From the NCBI GenBank assembly GCA_022478985.1, contig JAKSZP010014467.1, forward strand, positions 186,001 to 250,000: DNA of 64,000 bases, in the 5' to 3' direction. A program made the position numbers and the translations under genes. This document shows positions 24,788-35,342 of the stretch, piece after piece. Under the pieces are notes generated by a model, which saw only the letters and a program-made list of their open reading frames with translations, did not search any database and was not told where the DNA came from. This DNA comes from Massospora cicadina. Its lineage: Eukaryota; Entomophthoromycota; Entomophthoromycetes; Entomophthorales; Entomophthoraceae. The stretch's first letter is position 1. Each line of letters starts with the position of its first letter.

Positions 24788-25289
24788 GTTCCCCTAGTCT
24801 TTACAGATGATGAGCCTATAAAGAAAGAATACATATGCGTAGTTGAGTACCCTTCCTCCTCCCTCTCCTTACTTTATACCACATCAGGAAGAAACACAAA
24901 AAAGCTGCCTGACTCCGTGGATGCTTCAGAGGGCCTTCCATTGTATGTGTCAGAGGAGGTAGTAGTCAAGGCGGGTGAATAAAAGGTGATAAACACCAAT
25001 ATTAATGTGATAATTCCCCCAAAACTGCTATTGCACTTAACAAGCATTGATGGGTTAAGTCCTATGGAACCTTAGGTATTGCCAGGTATCCTAGACCCTA
25101 CCTAACAGTGACCCATTAATCTTCTGCTGTGGAATCTTACCAACAAGGGCATGGTTGTAAAGAAGCATCAAGAGAATGAAAAAACTTGCTGATTCCAATT
25201 AAAACATCTGACAAGTCCATTATATTTGGTCTATGCTAGATCTGAGACTACTTATGGACCAATTGATATGTGCTTTGCATAACGTTCAA

Positions 25290-26031
25290 ACTTCTAATGA
25301 CCTAACCCCCTCAGAGCTCGAATAAGTTCACTCCCTCCTGGATTCCTATAGTGACATCATCCCCAAATCTGAAAATGACTATGGGCATATGAAGGACTGG
25401 AGCCAACCTTTGATCTTGGTGATGCCTGGCCTATTCGGTTCAAGACTTATTAGAAAACAAAAGTTGAGGAGCTCCAAATGAGGACGGAGCTGAAACAGCT
25501 ACTAGATGCTTGGATGCTGGTGCCTTCTCAAAGCCCTTTTTCATCCCCTCTCCTTCTCATAAAAAGAAGCATGACAATCATTGGGTAGTTAAGGACTACT
25601 GAAAATTGTATAACCTCACCAAAAAGGATCGCTACCCTATCCTCCAAATTGATGACGCTTTGGCCAAACTCTATGGATCCAAGGTGTTTCTGCGATGGAG
25701 TTTGCTAGTGGATACTGGCAAATGGACATTTCTCTGCAAGACCAGGAGAAATATGTCCTAATCTTTGCAGCAAGGGCCTATTTCAACCTACTTGGCTACC
25801 CCAGGGGTTGTGCAATGCGCCTGCCACGTTTCAGCAAGCCATGGGCCACATACTGAAGGATCTTAAGCTAAGTTATGTAATTGTCTATCTTGATGAATCA
25901 CTACCTTTTTCTGAATTTTCAACAAGCACCTCTCACACTTAAAGTAAGACTTTTAACTCCTGCGTTCCTTTCACATTAAGCTGAAGTTCCAAATGTACTT
26001 TCTTTTAAAAGAAGTTAGATTTCCTGGGCCA
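25290..26031 (+). pseudogene. Reverse transcriptase of element D, first part
   Basis: Read across several stops and shifts: a palm/fingers segment ending QGLCNAPATFQQAM near 25810-25845 and the catalytic block IVYLDE near 25885, where the canonical YxDD has become YLDE. At 26031 the sequence breaks inside the conserved FLGH block because K is inserted there; RT resumes at 27479. Confidence 0.75.
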
Positions 26032-27456
26032 TGACCCTTCTTTTTGAGAGCACACCCATTACCACAACGCGCACCCAGCTCCCCACTGACTCCACAATAA
26101 TGGTTCAGTTTTTGGGTTGCCACTCACCTTCCATCGGCTTTGTCCATCAGGAGCTGATTCCAGGTATGGCAGCCTATGGCGCTGACCCCATCCTTCAATT
26201 TGTGGTCCCCAATGGAGCCACACGCCTCTCTGAGCCTCAAGCTTTTGCTATGATCATCCCTATATATATAAATATTGCCGACCAGATTCCCCCACTCTCC
26301 TTGATTACTTCCGCCCCTGACTACCCATTCTGGGCCCACGTTGAGGTCAGGCGGACCATATGTACATCCTGCTTTGAGTTGGACTACTCAAAGCGGATTT
26401 TCCCTTACCTCGCTGCCTCTGCCACCTCTACAGTCTCTGCCACCAGCTCCTCATCTGCTGGACACCCTACAGCCCTCTCAGAATGGGGGGCAATCTTACC
26501 CCTACCTCTTCCAATGCCTGCTGCCACTGCTGCATCTACAGCAGCCAATTAGACCCATCTTAAGCCCAGAGCCACCAATGCTCCCATAATCAGGATTCAG
26601 CTTGGACAAAAATTCGCTCCAAGCCCCAACCCAATCACCAGCCTCAGACATCCCTATTGAGAAGAACCTGGACTTGTATGACTTGAACCCATGGTCCTCA
26701 TTGGATGAAACTGACGAATCAGTTAATGTGATTCAAAACTCTAAAGTTTACAATAGAGAATTTATTACTACATGATCCCCCATTGAGATCCCTCAGTGCT
26801 TATATGCCTCACACCCAAATGACGATTTTTTATGCACACAACACCATTTCGCTGTGTCAGCTGCTGCCCAATCTGATAAATTTTCCTCCAAAATATTATA
26901 TCCTGAACAGCGAGGAAACTTTACAAAGGTCTCCCCCTCCCATTCTTGCCTAGACCTGCCCCCCAGAGCAAAAATACCATTATCCAGCTGCATAAACATG
27001 CTGCAAATGCCATTCAGAAAGTGTTTGCAGCTTCACAATTAAAACAAAAATAACCTGAGCTAACACTGCTTTAGTTTCCCAACTCCCTGCCATCTGCATT
27101 CAAGCAGAAAAGTGCTTGTCCACTTACCTGAGCGCAATTTATGATGATGATTTTTACAAACAACTGGTCCTCTGCAATCTTGCCACCCATATCGCTGATA
27201 ACCCACACCCTTGCTCTCTGCCTTGGCCCACGCTTTGTATGATGTGGGTACAGTGGATGATCCCCCTAATCCCCCTTCCCCTTTGACCATGGTGGGATAA
27301 GCGGTTCGCCGCTGTGCCACCTGGTTGGTTGTTTTTTATTTGTGTGTGCTTTGCTGCTCATTTATGGCGGTTAGTTCAGTTTTTTGGTTTGGATAGTTTT
27401 GATGCTTCCATTTCAGTAATGTCCATCCCCTGGTCGGCATACCATGAATAAATTTT
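26032..27456 (+). mobile_element. Element K: ORF-bearing non-LTR insertion (half-LINE-like)
   Basis: About 1.43 kb inserted in the RT of D. It is flanked by a duplicated target: AAGTTAGATTTCCTGGGCCA at 26012-26031 and the same with two extra T at 27457-27478. There are no LTRs and no terminal inverted repeats. The 3' end, GGTCGGCATACCATGAATAAA, resembles the ends of the two SINEs at the right of the window (GGTCGGCCCACCTTGAATAAA and GGTCGACCCACCTCGAATAA). It codes for protein-like frames but no RT or endonuclease. I read it as a non-autonomous LINE derivative with an ORF1-like gene, mobilised by target-primed reverse transcription; a retrocopied host mRNA is the alternative. Confidence 0.75.
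26103..27286 (+). pseudogene. Unrecognised protein encoded by element K
   Basis: The frame is open from 26031 to 26552; the first internal ATG is at 26103 (MVQFLGCHSPSIGFVHQ...). It has an unrecognised globular N-terminal part of about 100 residues with three cysteines, then a Ser/Thr/Ala/Pro-rich stretch. Coding-like sequence goes on in other frames: about 26590-26780, 26854-26990, and 27068-27286 (72 codons, no stop, YDDDFYKQLVLCNLATHIA). I infer one original protein of about 380-400 residues broken by frameshifts. No zinc knuckle, RRM or RT motif was seen. Its place in a non-LTR element suggests an ORF1-type RNA-binding role, unproven. Confidence 0.5.
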
Positions 27457-27478
27457 AAGTTTTAGATTTCCTGGGCCA

Positions 27479-27754
27479 CATCATCTTTCTCAGATGGGAT
27501 CCAGCCTCTCCATGATTAGGTTGAGGCGATATCCAAGATACCTGCTCCTAAAAACCCTCCATGATATCCAAGTGTTCTTGGGCATGATGGGATATAACCA
27601 TCAGTTCATCCCCAAATTCGCTCAGCTCAGTGAGCAACTCGTACTCCTGTTAGCCAGAAGTTTCTTTCCATTGGGGTGCGAAACAAAGCCTGAATTTGAA
27701 ACGCTAAATAAGTTTCTGCAGAGACGACCAAATTTTACGCTACCCCAAATATGA
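27479..27754 (+). pseudogene. Reverse transcriptase of element D, second part
   Basis: Resumes after K and contains the RT connection/thumb pattern VFLGMMGYNHQFIPKFAQLSEQL, here cited as VFLGMMGYNHQFIPKFAQL, which in gypsy elements follows the LGH block. Continuity of this pattern across K confirms that K is an insertion. Confidence 0.75.
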
Positions 27755-27764
27755 TAAACCCATC

Positions 27765-28060
27765 ATGCTGTTTACTAATGCCTCTAACTATGTTGTTGGA
27801 GTTACATTGGCTCAATTGGAGAGCATGAGGTTGATCGTCTTGTTTCATACTTCTTCAAGATGCTTTCTTAAGGCGGAACGCAACTATAGTGTTACTGAGA
27901 AGGAGTGCCTTGCCATCTTTCTTGCTGTCAGTTATTACTGCACTTTCTTGTATGAGACCTTATTTGAAGTGTTTACTGACCACGCCTCTTTGAAGTGGTT
28001 ACAGAATATGAAATATCCCACTGGTAGGTGGCACGCTGGGCTTTGAAGCTCCAGCACATG
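27765..28060 (+). pseudogene. RNase H of element D
   Basis: The frame 27765-28046 begins MLFTNASNYVVGVTLAQ (canonical TDAS is TNAS here, so the first catalytic Asp is lost) and contains the RNYSVTEKECLAI and FTDHASLKWL blocks. The GTRHINA segment runs up to B at 28120 and the protein resumes at 50967. Confidence 0.75.
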
Positions 28061-28119
28061 ATATGATAATTGAGCACCAAGCTGGGACGCGTCACATAAA
28101 TGCCATTGGGTTTGATCTG

Positions 28120-28683
28120 TGTTATAAATTTTGGCAATATCTTTGGAGTACGCCAAGAGGGTCACACAGGGTCAAACCATTTTACAATGGACGGACAATA
28201 TAAAGATTGTTGTCCCTCAGACAACTTAATAAACTTAATAAAATATGGAGCTATTGCCCCAATGACACTCTTTTATCTAAATAATTAATTTATAGCTGAT
28301 ATCCTCTGCTCCGCACTCTCTTCCCTATTAACAATAAACCCACAATCTCCCCATCTCGCTTATATATCAGTGACTTCAGGCAATCCTGCTCCCTTAGCTT
28401 AAACTATTTGGTTACGCTTATTCTTATTGGCTCCAGTAGAGTATGGTATTATTAAATTCCCTCTCGCCTTAGTTCAAGGCAATCTACATATTAATATTTG
28501 TCAAATGTCGACATTTCCTTATCATTTTAATTGGAGGCAATCCAATAATTACCTATCCTGACCCAATATCGCTTCATCATAAAGCGCTTGAATATTTGTA
28601 CTCTATAATCATTGTCAGCAGATTCTAGAAAATTTCGCCATGGCTACTTTAGGCTTATTGTCCAGTCAAATCAAATCTTGACA
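28120..28683 (-). repeat. Element B left (3') LTR
   Basis: Collinear with 50399-50961 over its whole length; shared blocks include AATAAACTTAATAAAATATGG and TGCCATGGCTACTT-like ends. By eye about 85 percent identical. Confidence 0.88.
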
Positions 28684-28698
28684 TTACCCCCTTGACTA
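28684..28698 (-). promoter_or_regulatory. Polypurine tract of element B
   Basis: On the sense strand AGTCAAGGGGGTAA lies directly before the TGTCAA start of the 3' LTR, the primer for plus-strand DNA synthesis. Confidence 0.7.
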
Positions 28699-28711
28699 GA
28701 CAATAAGTCTC

Positions 28712-29893
28712 CTATTGTTTATACACCCAAAGAAACTTTTCATGCACTTGGTTAATAATCCAACTAATTGTGGGGCCCTTGATAATGTAGGAATCAACAC
28801 CTGTTTTCTCAATTTCAAAGGGCTTAACCCATATACTGGCCAATTCGTGCTTCTTACCAAACCTGTGTTGGCCATGGAACAGAACCATGTCCCCATCTTT
28901 GATCTGGGCTAGCCCAATACACCATACCTGATTGGCAGCCTGATTCTTAATCTTCTTGGCTAAGCTAAACGAGTACGCTTTGGGTTGCAATTTGATTAAC
29001 ATGTTGCCTAGGGTTGTCAAATAACGTTGGAGATCCATTCTTCCAGTATCTTCTACACATGAATAGAGCAGCGCCGGATGAGAAGGGTATTGTTCATACA
29101 GTAATTGAAAGGGGCTCTTCCCGTGGCGGAATTATAGCTAATGTTATAAATGAAGATGGCAAAGGACAGAAGGGAACTTCAATCTGAAGGTCAATCTGCT
29201 ACCAATTTGCGGAGTATGTTCATTAAAGTCCCATTTACTCGCTCAACCATCCCATTAGACTCAGGGTGGTACAGGGTCATTAGAACCCCATAGATGTCCA
29301 TAATCTCATTCATCTTTGATAGGATGTGGGAAGTAAAGTAGTTTTATTATTGGTAAGGAGGAACTGAGGGCAGCCATGTCGCTGAATAATACATTCCATT
29401 ATGAACTTGGCCACTGTGACCTCCCCCAAATCTTTTATCACCCATGCTTCACCCACCTGGTTAAGTTGTCAGTCGCCATCAGAGTGTATTTGGACTGGTT
29501 AGCTCCTGTTGACAGGGGCCTAGCAACATCAATGGAAATCATATGCCAAGCAAGATGCAGTATCACTAACTGGTACAAGGTCTTCTGGTGGAACGGCTTT
29601 TCCACTTGGCATTGTTGGCAACAGGAGATGGTTTCAAGCACATTGAAGTTCATGGTTTCCCAGTAATACTGAGGCTGCAACAATTCCAACGTCTTGCGCA
29701 CACCACCATGTCCAACTGCCTTATGTGCACTCATGATAATACTAGGTCATGTTGAGGGTTATGAGAAGTTCACCATAGAATCTCCAATCCGTTTGTAAAG
29801 CTCCCCTTTCTGTTGGAAAGTATTGGCTCACATCTCATTTAACGCCTTTATTACTTGCGGCAGTTCATTGTCTTATCTGCCACTGAGCATTTT
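28712..29893 (-). pseudogene. Integrase of element B
   Basis: The zinc domain (29438-29734) shows AHKAVGH and CCQQC, the HHCC pattern, followed by ISIDVARP with the first catalytic Asp. The second Asp region, near 29370, reads LLTNN where LxDN is expected, so the residue is lost. The Glu block (near 29250) is broken by a stop. The C-terminal part (28712-29038, 108 codons) is open and contains KDGDMVLF, the usual DLVW/L-type motif. C is inserted upstream at 29894. Confidence 0.75.
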
Positions 29894-30789
29894 TGTCAAG
29901 AGAGTATATGTAATTCTCTTGTTCCCAGCAAAGTGATGTGGAGCGCGAACCCACATTTCTAGGGAACTAGCCGTTAAGAGAATGGGGAATGAGGCACCTA
30001 GAATGGTGCTTGAGCAGGAGTTAACCCAGGCGAGGGTGTAAAGCACCACATATGAGAACAGATAAGTAAGAAACCTCCCATCTTGAGTAGACACCAACAG
30101 GGTGTCCATAGTCGATGGTAACTTGGAGTGAGTAGACTTGGGTGTCTTGGTCTGGAGGGGACCTAAACGGCCCAAGAAAGCACCTGGAATTCGTGTAAAA
30201 GGTGATAATAGGCAGTGGCCCACATAGTTGAAGACCATCCTGAAGAGGTCCACCACCATGTTCGCCCAAGGAACCATTGTAAAAAAACGTAAAATAACGG
30301 TTAAATTTATTTAAAGAAAGTCGACCAACAAGGAATGTTGGTCGCAAAAACATATTTAAAATGTGCCAGGGAAATTTGGGTTCTGCGGAAATGCGCCCAA
30401 GCCTTGACGCTCCAATAAACAGATGTTTCCATCCATTTTGGTAAAATACACTGAAAGTGCCTTCACTCGAGTAATCAATTGAAGCCTTATTTTACCTGAA
30501 GTCAAAATTTCATAGCTGGAGCGGGACTCAAACCCTTGCTCTCCAACCAAGCAAATTGAACCATTTTCATTTAAAATGTAAATCATTTGTTTTAAATCCT
30601 AGGCCAAGCTAAGAGGCTGGGCGTTTTGCACCCCATTAGTATCAACCTGTGCATGCTTGGCTTGCACCCAGCATTGATCTAAGGTGTGCTTTAGGTCAGG
30701 GAGAGCCTGAAGCTTCATCTTCTGGGCCTCCTGTCGCCTATCCTTATCCCTAGAATCAGTGTCTACTATTATGCCATCCAACCATGACA
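29894..30789 (-). repeat. Element C left (3') LTR
   Basis: Begins TGTCAAGAG and ends CCATGACA. Same length as the right copy. Contains a TTTAAATA box near 30355 and the inverted repeat CGACCAACA-N5-TGTTGGTCG at about 30322-30344. Confidence 0.93.
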
Positions 30790-30817
30790 TTATCCTCTCC
30801 TCCTTTTTGGGCTCCAC
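30599..30817 (-). CDS. ORF3 of element C, running into the 3' LTR
   Basis: A 72-codon frame starting 61 bp before the integrase stop and continuing into U3 of the LTR. It ends at a stop, after which the same frame reopens (30356-30586, 76 codons). The 5' LTR has the same arrangement (36071-36271 and 35828-36058), with amino-acid changes mostly in the first 20 residues. It is hydrophilic, K/Q/D-rich and unrecognised. It may be a real 3' accessory gene with one stop, or simply an open stretch of U3. Confidence 0.35.
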   Translation of the reverse strand: MEPKKEERIMSWLDGIIVDTDSRDKDRRQEAQKMKLQALPDLKHTLDQCWVQAKHAQVDTNGVQNAQPLSLA

Positions 30818-31880
30818 CCCCTCCAGGGGCGTTCACTAACGAGAAGTTCTTATGTGCTGGTGACAACTTCATAGCAGCAACGGCTGGCTTCAGCTGAGAT
30901 CCTGCAGCCTCAGGGAAACGATTATGAAATGATTTGATCAGGTCTTGGGCATGTACACAATCCCGTGTTGGCACCCAGCTGTTCTCTGCTGCTTCAAACC
31001 CTTTCAAAGATACCAAGTACTCAAGGCGTCGCTTAACCCTGCGGGAGGCTACTATTTCTTCCACTTCCCATTCTGGTGCCCCATCCACAAGATAAGCCTC
31101 AGGGGTCACAGGAGGAGGGCCCTCAAACAAAGTCAACTTGCTTTCATGAAAGACGGAGAAGATCTGAAACGCAGAGGGAAGATCCAACTGGTATGAGGCA
31201 TGTCCCACCTTTCTAACTACCTGGTAAGGACCAATCCTCTTTGGACCCAGTTTTTTGCATGGCTGCTTGACAGTGATGCTGCGAGCATTAAGCATCACGA
31301 GATCCCCTTCCTTGTATGCTGGACCCACTCGGTGCTTTCCATTGGCATTCTCCTTATAAACCAGCATAGCCGCCTCCAAACTTGTGGACACCCCTTGATG
31401 GACCTTCTTGAGAGTCTTAGCAAAGTCCATTACCGCTTCCACTTTGAAACCACAGCTGGGCTTCATGTTAAACGCAGGGTTAAAGCCATGGTTAGACAAA
31501 AAAGGCGAATAACTGATTGATGAATGCAAAGTGTTGTTGTAACTAAACTGAGCCATGGGAAGGTGAGGAACCCAATCTGAATGGTCTGCAGTGGTGTAAC
31601 AACGCAGAAATTTTTCCAAGCACTGATTCACTCGCTCAGTCTGCCCATCTGATTGGGGGTGATAAGCAGTTGAATGGTAGGGGTGAATCTGAAGAGTCTT
31701 ACACAACTCTTCCCAAAAGAAAGAGGCGAACTGGGGTCCCCAGTCACTAATGATTTCTTGAGGAACCCCATGAAGCGCAAATACATGGGCGACGAAGAGC
31801 CTGGCCATTTCAGCGGCAGTTATAGTTGTTCTGCACAGAATAAAGTGAACAAACTTTGTAAAGCGGTCCACCACCACCAT
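30756..31880 (-). pseudogene. Integrase with chromodomain of element C
   Basis: 374 codons. The core starts VVVDRFTKFVHF. The second catalytic Asp is in IISDWGPQF (residue 46) and the Glu in SDGQTERVNQ (residue 82), the D-x35-E spacing of the DDE family. The first Asp (SVDF) lies upstream at about 31935 in another frame, so a one-base indel separates it. The GPY-like region (KRIGPYQVV) is at about residues 215-225. A chromodomain lies at about 275-330 (PEWEVEEIVASRRVKRRLEY...WVP). It integrates element DNA, and the chromodomain is known in chromoviruses to steer insertion to modified chromatin. Confidence 0.88.
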
Positions 31881-32545
31881 GATTGCATCATACCCTTCTG
31901 AAACGGGTAAACCACAGTGAAATCCACTGATAGGGAAGTCCAGGGCCCTTCAGCCTTTTGGACTGGTGCCAGAAACCCTGCTAAAGGTTGCTAATCGGGT
32001 TTCATCTGATTGAAGATCAGGCACTCTTTGCAGTGCCGCCCTACCTGAACAGGCAAGCCCTTCCAATTGTAAGTGCGTCAAATCAACTCCAAGGTTTTTG
32101 TTTTTCCAGGATGACCAACGTTGATTCCGTCATGATGGTCCTGGATAATCTCCAGGCGCAGTGGTCCAGCAGGAACCCATAGGCGTCCCTAAAACCACAC
32201 CATCTCATCCTTCACGTGATAACCCCTGTAAAAGTCCTCCTGATTCGGGGCACTCTTAGCAAGAACAACAGCATATTCAGCTGATAACGGCTGAGAAAGA
32301 ACTACCTTCCTAAACATGATATATTCTGCTGCATTTTTCAAAGGCATGAGCGCTGGCGTATGTACCGTGGACTTGGGAAGTTGAGGCAGAATCATACTCA
32401 GTGGAATCATCAACCGGGTGTTGTGAATCTCTACCTCCTTTGGATTGGGAGCCAAAGCAGGGTTGCGGCTCAAAGCATCCGCCAAACCATTATCCTTGCC
32501 CTTGGTGAACATCATATGAAAATGTAAATAGGGCAAGGGTCTCAT
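31881..32545 (-). pseudogene. RNase H end and integrase zinc domain of element C
   Basis: The frame 32189-32545 carries the RNase H end (FTKGKDNGLADALSR). After a stop, the integrase N-terminal zinc domain reads H..HDGINVGHPGKTKT and CKECLIF (HHCC pattern), then SVDF with the first catalytic Asp at about 31935. At least one stop and a shift divide it from the core. Confidence 0.75.
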
Positions 32546-32598
32546 GCCAACAGGTGTGACGTGGTGTTAGATCTTGGAGCATGGTAGTACAACAGGGC

Positions 32599-33192
32599 TC
32601 AGTGGTCAGTGCGTACCTGGAATGGTTGGGAAGAGCCATGTAAGTGGTGACGCCAATAAATCAGCGCCTCCACCACTGCTAATAACTCCTTGTCATATAC
32701 GGCGTAGTTCAACTCATGCAGAGACATTTTCCTAGAAAAATATCCCACGGGATGCTCAGACCCATCTTCACCCACCTGTAACAGGGCAGCTGCAATGGCG
32801 AAGTTGGAAGCATCTGAGGACACAATGAACTCCTTTGCAGGATCAACATGGCGAAGGTTGGATGTGGATAACAAGGTGCACTTCACCGCTTGGAACGCAT
32901 CCTCCAAAATGGGGGACCACTGAAGCACCTTGGCCCCGCTAGCCTTATATAAGGGAGCTGCCACCTCAGAGAGATTAGGTGTGAACTTCTTGAGGAACGT
33001 ACACGTTCCCAAAAAGCTCCTCAGTTCCTTGACAGAGGTGGGGGTAGGCCACTCACGAATAGCATTCTCCTTGTCTGGAGTTATCATATGGCCCTGGTCA
33101 AAAATGACGTTGCCCAAAAAAGTAACCTGGAACTTGAAGAATTCACATTTACTAACCTTGAGGGTAAGGCAAGCGGCCCTCAATCTCTCCAC
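32599..33192 (-). pseudogene. RT thumb and RNase H of element C
   Basis: 197 codons. RT end motifs KCEFFKFQVTFLGNVI and ELRSFLGTCTFLKKF are followed by RNase H: VSSDASNFAIAAAL (catalytic Asp), HPVGYFSRKM and YAVYDKELLAVVEAL (catalytic Glu), ending at RTDH with a stop. The frame differs from the upstream RT by one indel near 33200. Confidence 0.85.
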
Positions 33193-33220
33193 TACTTGTC
33201 AAAGGTGAACTGCATGTGAC

Positions 33221-34008
33221 TTATAATTGGGGGAAACACCAGAATGTCATCCATGTAGGCAACTGCACATACCCCCAACAAGTCTCCCAACGCAGCATCA
33301 ATGTGGCGTTGAAAGATGGCAGGGCATTCTTAAGCCCAAAGGGCATAACCCGGAACTGGAAAATTCCTTTTCTGGTGCAGAATGCGGTTAACCACTCCTG
33401 GCCCTTCTTTATCCAGATTTGATTGAATGCATTGAGGAAGTCCAGCTTAGAGAAGACCTTTTCCTTCTCCACATAGCGCGCAATCTGGGAATCTAAAGGG
33501 ATGGGATGGAGGTTGGGTACAGTCACATCGTTTAAATTTCCATAATCAACACATGGATGTAAAGTTCCATCAGCCTTCTCCACAAGAACAGTGGGGAGCA
33601 AACAGGGGAGGTACGCTGAAAGATGGCCCCTTTGGCCAACTGCTCCTTCACCCATACATCTAACGCCTCTTCCTCCTGGACAGTTAATGGGTATATGGGG
33701 GAAGAAATATGCACCAGATCCACAGTAAGTTTAAATTCACAATTAAACTCGGAATGTTCTGGTAGCATACTAGCTGAAGCTGCATCAAAAGAAGATGCCA
33801 ACTCCTCCAAACAGGAAGGTAAGGAAAGTCCCGCAGTGGGCTTCAACAAAGGGGCAATATATGAACTGGGAACATTGGGCCAATGGGGTAATTTTCCTGG
33901 GGCGTTATCCTCAGACAGAGGAACAGACAGCTGGTGACCGTTTGTTAAAAACAAGGTAGAGTGTTTTCTTTCAAGTTTTGACGTCAAACTTCCGTCACCA
34001 CTCAACAC
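33221..34008 (-). pseudogene. Reverse transcriptase core of element C
   Basis: Two overlapping frames (33532-34008 and 33221-33655). The first holds the pre-RT linker and QLAKGAIFQ. The second carries VEKADGTLHPCVDYGNLN, FSKLDF (first catalytic Asp), FRVMPFGLKNALPSF and, after one frameshift, AYMDDILVF with the YMDD site intact (33245-33256). Only a few single-base changes separate it from an intact enzyme family member, in line with the young LTRs. Confidence 0.85.
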
Positions 34009-34042
34009 CCAAAATGATGGGAAACAAGAGGTTTCTGATAGC

Positions 34043-34660
34043 TTAAAACTGCTCAGACAATAGATAAGAACCTACCTGAAAATTGACTGACTCTCTGAAG
34101 TTCAGTGTGGGGATACCTTGAGAAGCCCCACCTCTAACCATACCACCGGGTGAGTAACTCAACTCAAGGTAGTCGGCGAGGTTTTGGTCAATAATATTAT
34201 TTGGGGCACCAGTATCCACCAAAATAGTTGTGCTGAACTTTCCATAAGAGGAAGTAAGAGTAGCAGTCAACAAGAAGTATCCAGAATGGGATTTATCTAC
34301 TGCAGAAAATGCCATTATTTCACCTGAAAATTCTTCCTCTGGTCTCAACAAGCCACCAGGGTATGTTTTGGAATCATAGAAGGGGGAGGGATAGTGGGCC
34401 ACTCTTACTACTGAGGCCACATATCCTACCACACCTTCTGCAGGTGCATATACATCTTTATATTTATGACGAAGTTCCTTTTCCACTTCCTGAGAACCCC
34501 TAATCATGGTAGGGGTCAAACGAGGGTTCTCAGGAGTAATCTGGTAGACTGAAATGGAGTCCTCATCCAGACCATATGAGCAAATAAAAGGTTCGTTTTT
34601 GGATAAATTGCTCACATTATAAAATGCGTTTTCCAGCTCAAATGAACCCCCTCGTTCCAA
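34043..34660 (-). CDS. Protease region of element C
   Basis: A 205-codon frame (first codon of the open stretch is TTG, not ATG) that overlaps the end of ORF2 by 23 bases in the +1 frame, the position of a Gag-Pol frameshift. Near residue 147 it carries ILVDTGAPNNIID, the active site of retropepsin-like proteases, followed by YLELSYSPGG. It would process the polyprotein. It ends 35 bases before the RT frame, so a short indel separates them. Confidence 0.7.
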   Translation of the reverse strand: MERGGSFELENAFYNVSNLSKNEPFICSYGLDEDSISVYQITPENPRLTPTMIRGSQEVEKELRHKYKDVYAPAEGVVGYVASVVRVAHYPSPFYDSKTYPGGLLRPEEEFSGEIMAFSAVDKSHSGYFLLTATLTSSYGKFSTTILVDTGAPNNIIDQNLADYLELSYSPGGMVRGGASQGIPTLNFRESVNFQVGSYLLSEQF

Positions 34661-35342
34661 AGGTTTGGTGCGCCTCGTTATCCAGGGCCATCACCCCCAA
34701 GCCCTGAGCCATTGGCTCAGCATGCACCTCAGAAACGTGTTGGGGAGAAAAAATGATAACGGAATTATCCTTGTTAAATTTGAATTTGGACCCTTCAATG
34801 TTCCTGAATTCTGCCGAGATGGGGAGGAAATCAGTGGGAAGCATCTCACGTTTCAAGGAAAAATCACTAGTTGTGGAAGCACTATTTATAGGGATGACCA
34901 TGGGTGATATCATTGTGGCGGAATCATCTGAAACCTTTACTTCCTTCTTGGGGCTAGACCCCTGTACAGTTCCAAATTTAAAGGGAGTCAAAGGATTAGA
35001 AGGATAAGATTCCTTCATTTTATGAAGCGCGCACGACTTTTTGGTTCCAGTATTTATATGGTTTGATCCAATGATGGCCCAATTACCTAGCCCCTTCTGG
35101 GTTGGGGTGGGGAAACTACCCAAAAGGGTTTTGAGAAGATGATCACAAAAAGTCTGAGACCACCAGGTGCGAGCAAGAAGGGTGGACACTTTACAATTGG
35201 TAGTTTCAAAAATAACGCTGAGACATATTAATACAAAACCTAATGAGAAAACTGTGGTGAGCACCATTGTGGCAGTGATAAATGGCCAGCACACCCAGTT
35301 TCCTATTATTGGAAGTCCCACATGGATAATTCGTATGCTCAT
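34638..35342 (-). CDS. ORF2 of element C: unknown protein where gag should be
   Basis: 234 codons with ATG at 35342, 23 bases past the 5' LTR, the place of gag. It has none of the usual Gag features: no capsid motif, no CCHC knuckle. Residues about 15-45 form a hydrophobic stretch (FITATMVLTTVFSLGFVLIC) that looks membrane-spanning; the remainder is Ser/Thr/Lys-rich and hydrophilic. Its ATG overlaps the stop of ORF1 as ATGA, suggesting coupled translation or that ORF1 and ORF2 were once one frame. Function unknown; it could be a replaced Gag, an envelope-like gene or a captured host fragment. Confidence 0.55.
   Translation of the reverse strand: MSIRIIHVGLPIIGNWVCWPFITATMVLTTVFSLGFVLICLSVIFETTNCKVSTLLARTWWSQTFCDHLLKTLLGSFPTPTQKGLGNWAIIGSNHINTGTKKSCALHKMKESYPSNPLTPFKFGTVQGSSPKKEVKVSDDSATMISPMVIPINSASTTSDFSLKREMLPTDFLPISAEFRNIEGSKFKFNKDNSVIIFSPQHVSEVHAEPMAQGLGVMALDNEAHQTFGTRGFI

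Noticed and set aside
29873..30277. Separate gene at the left C LTR identical to one at 35339-35749
   Set aside because: It is the LTR copy of ORF1, whose last residues are fortuitous flanking sequence; only the 5' LTR copy can be the start of a transcript.
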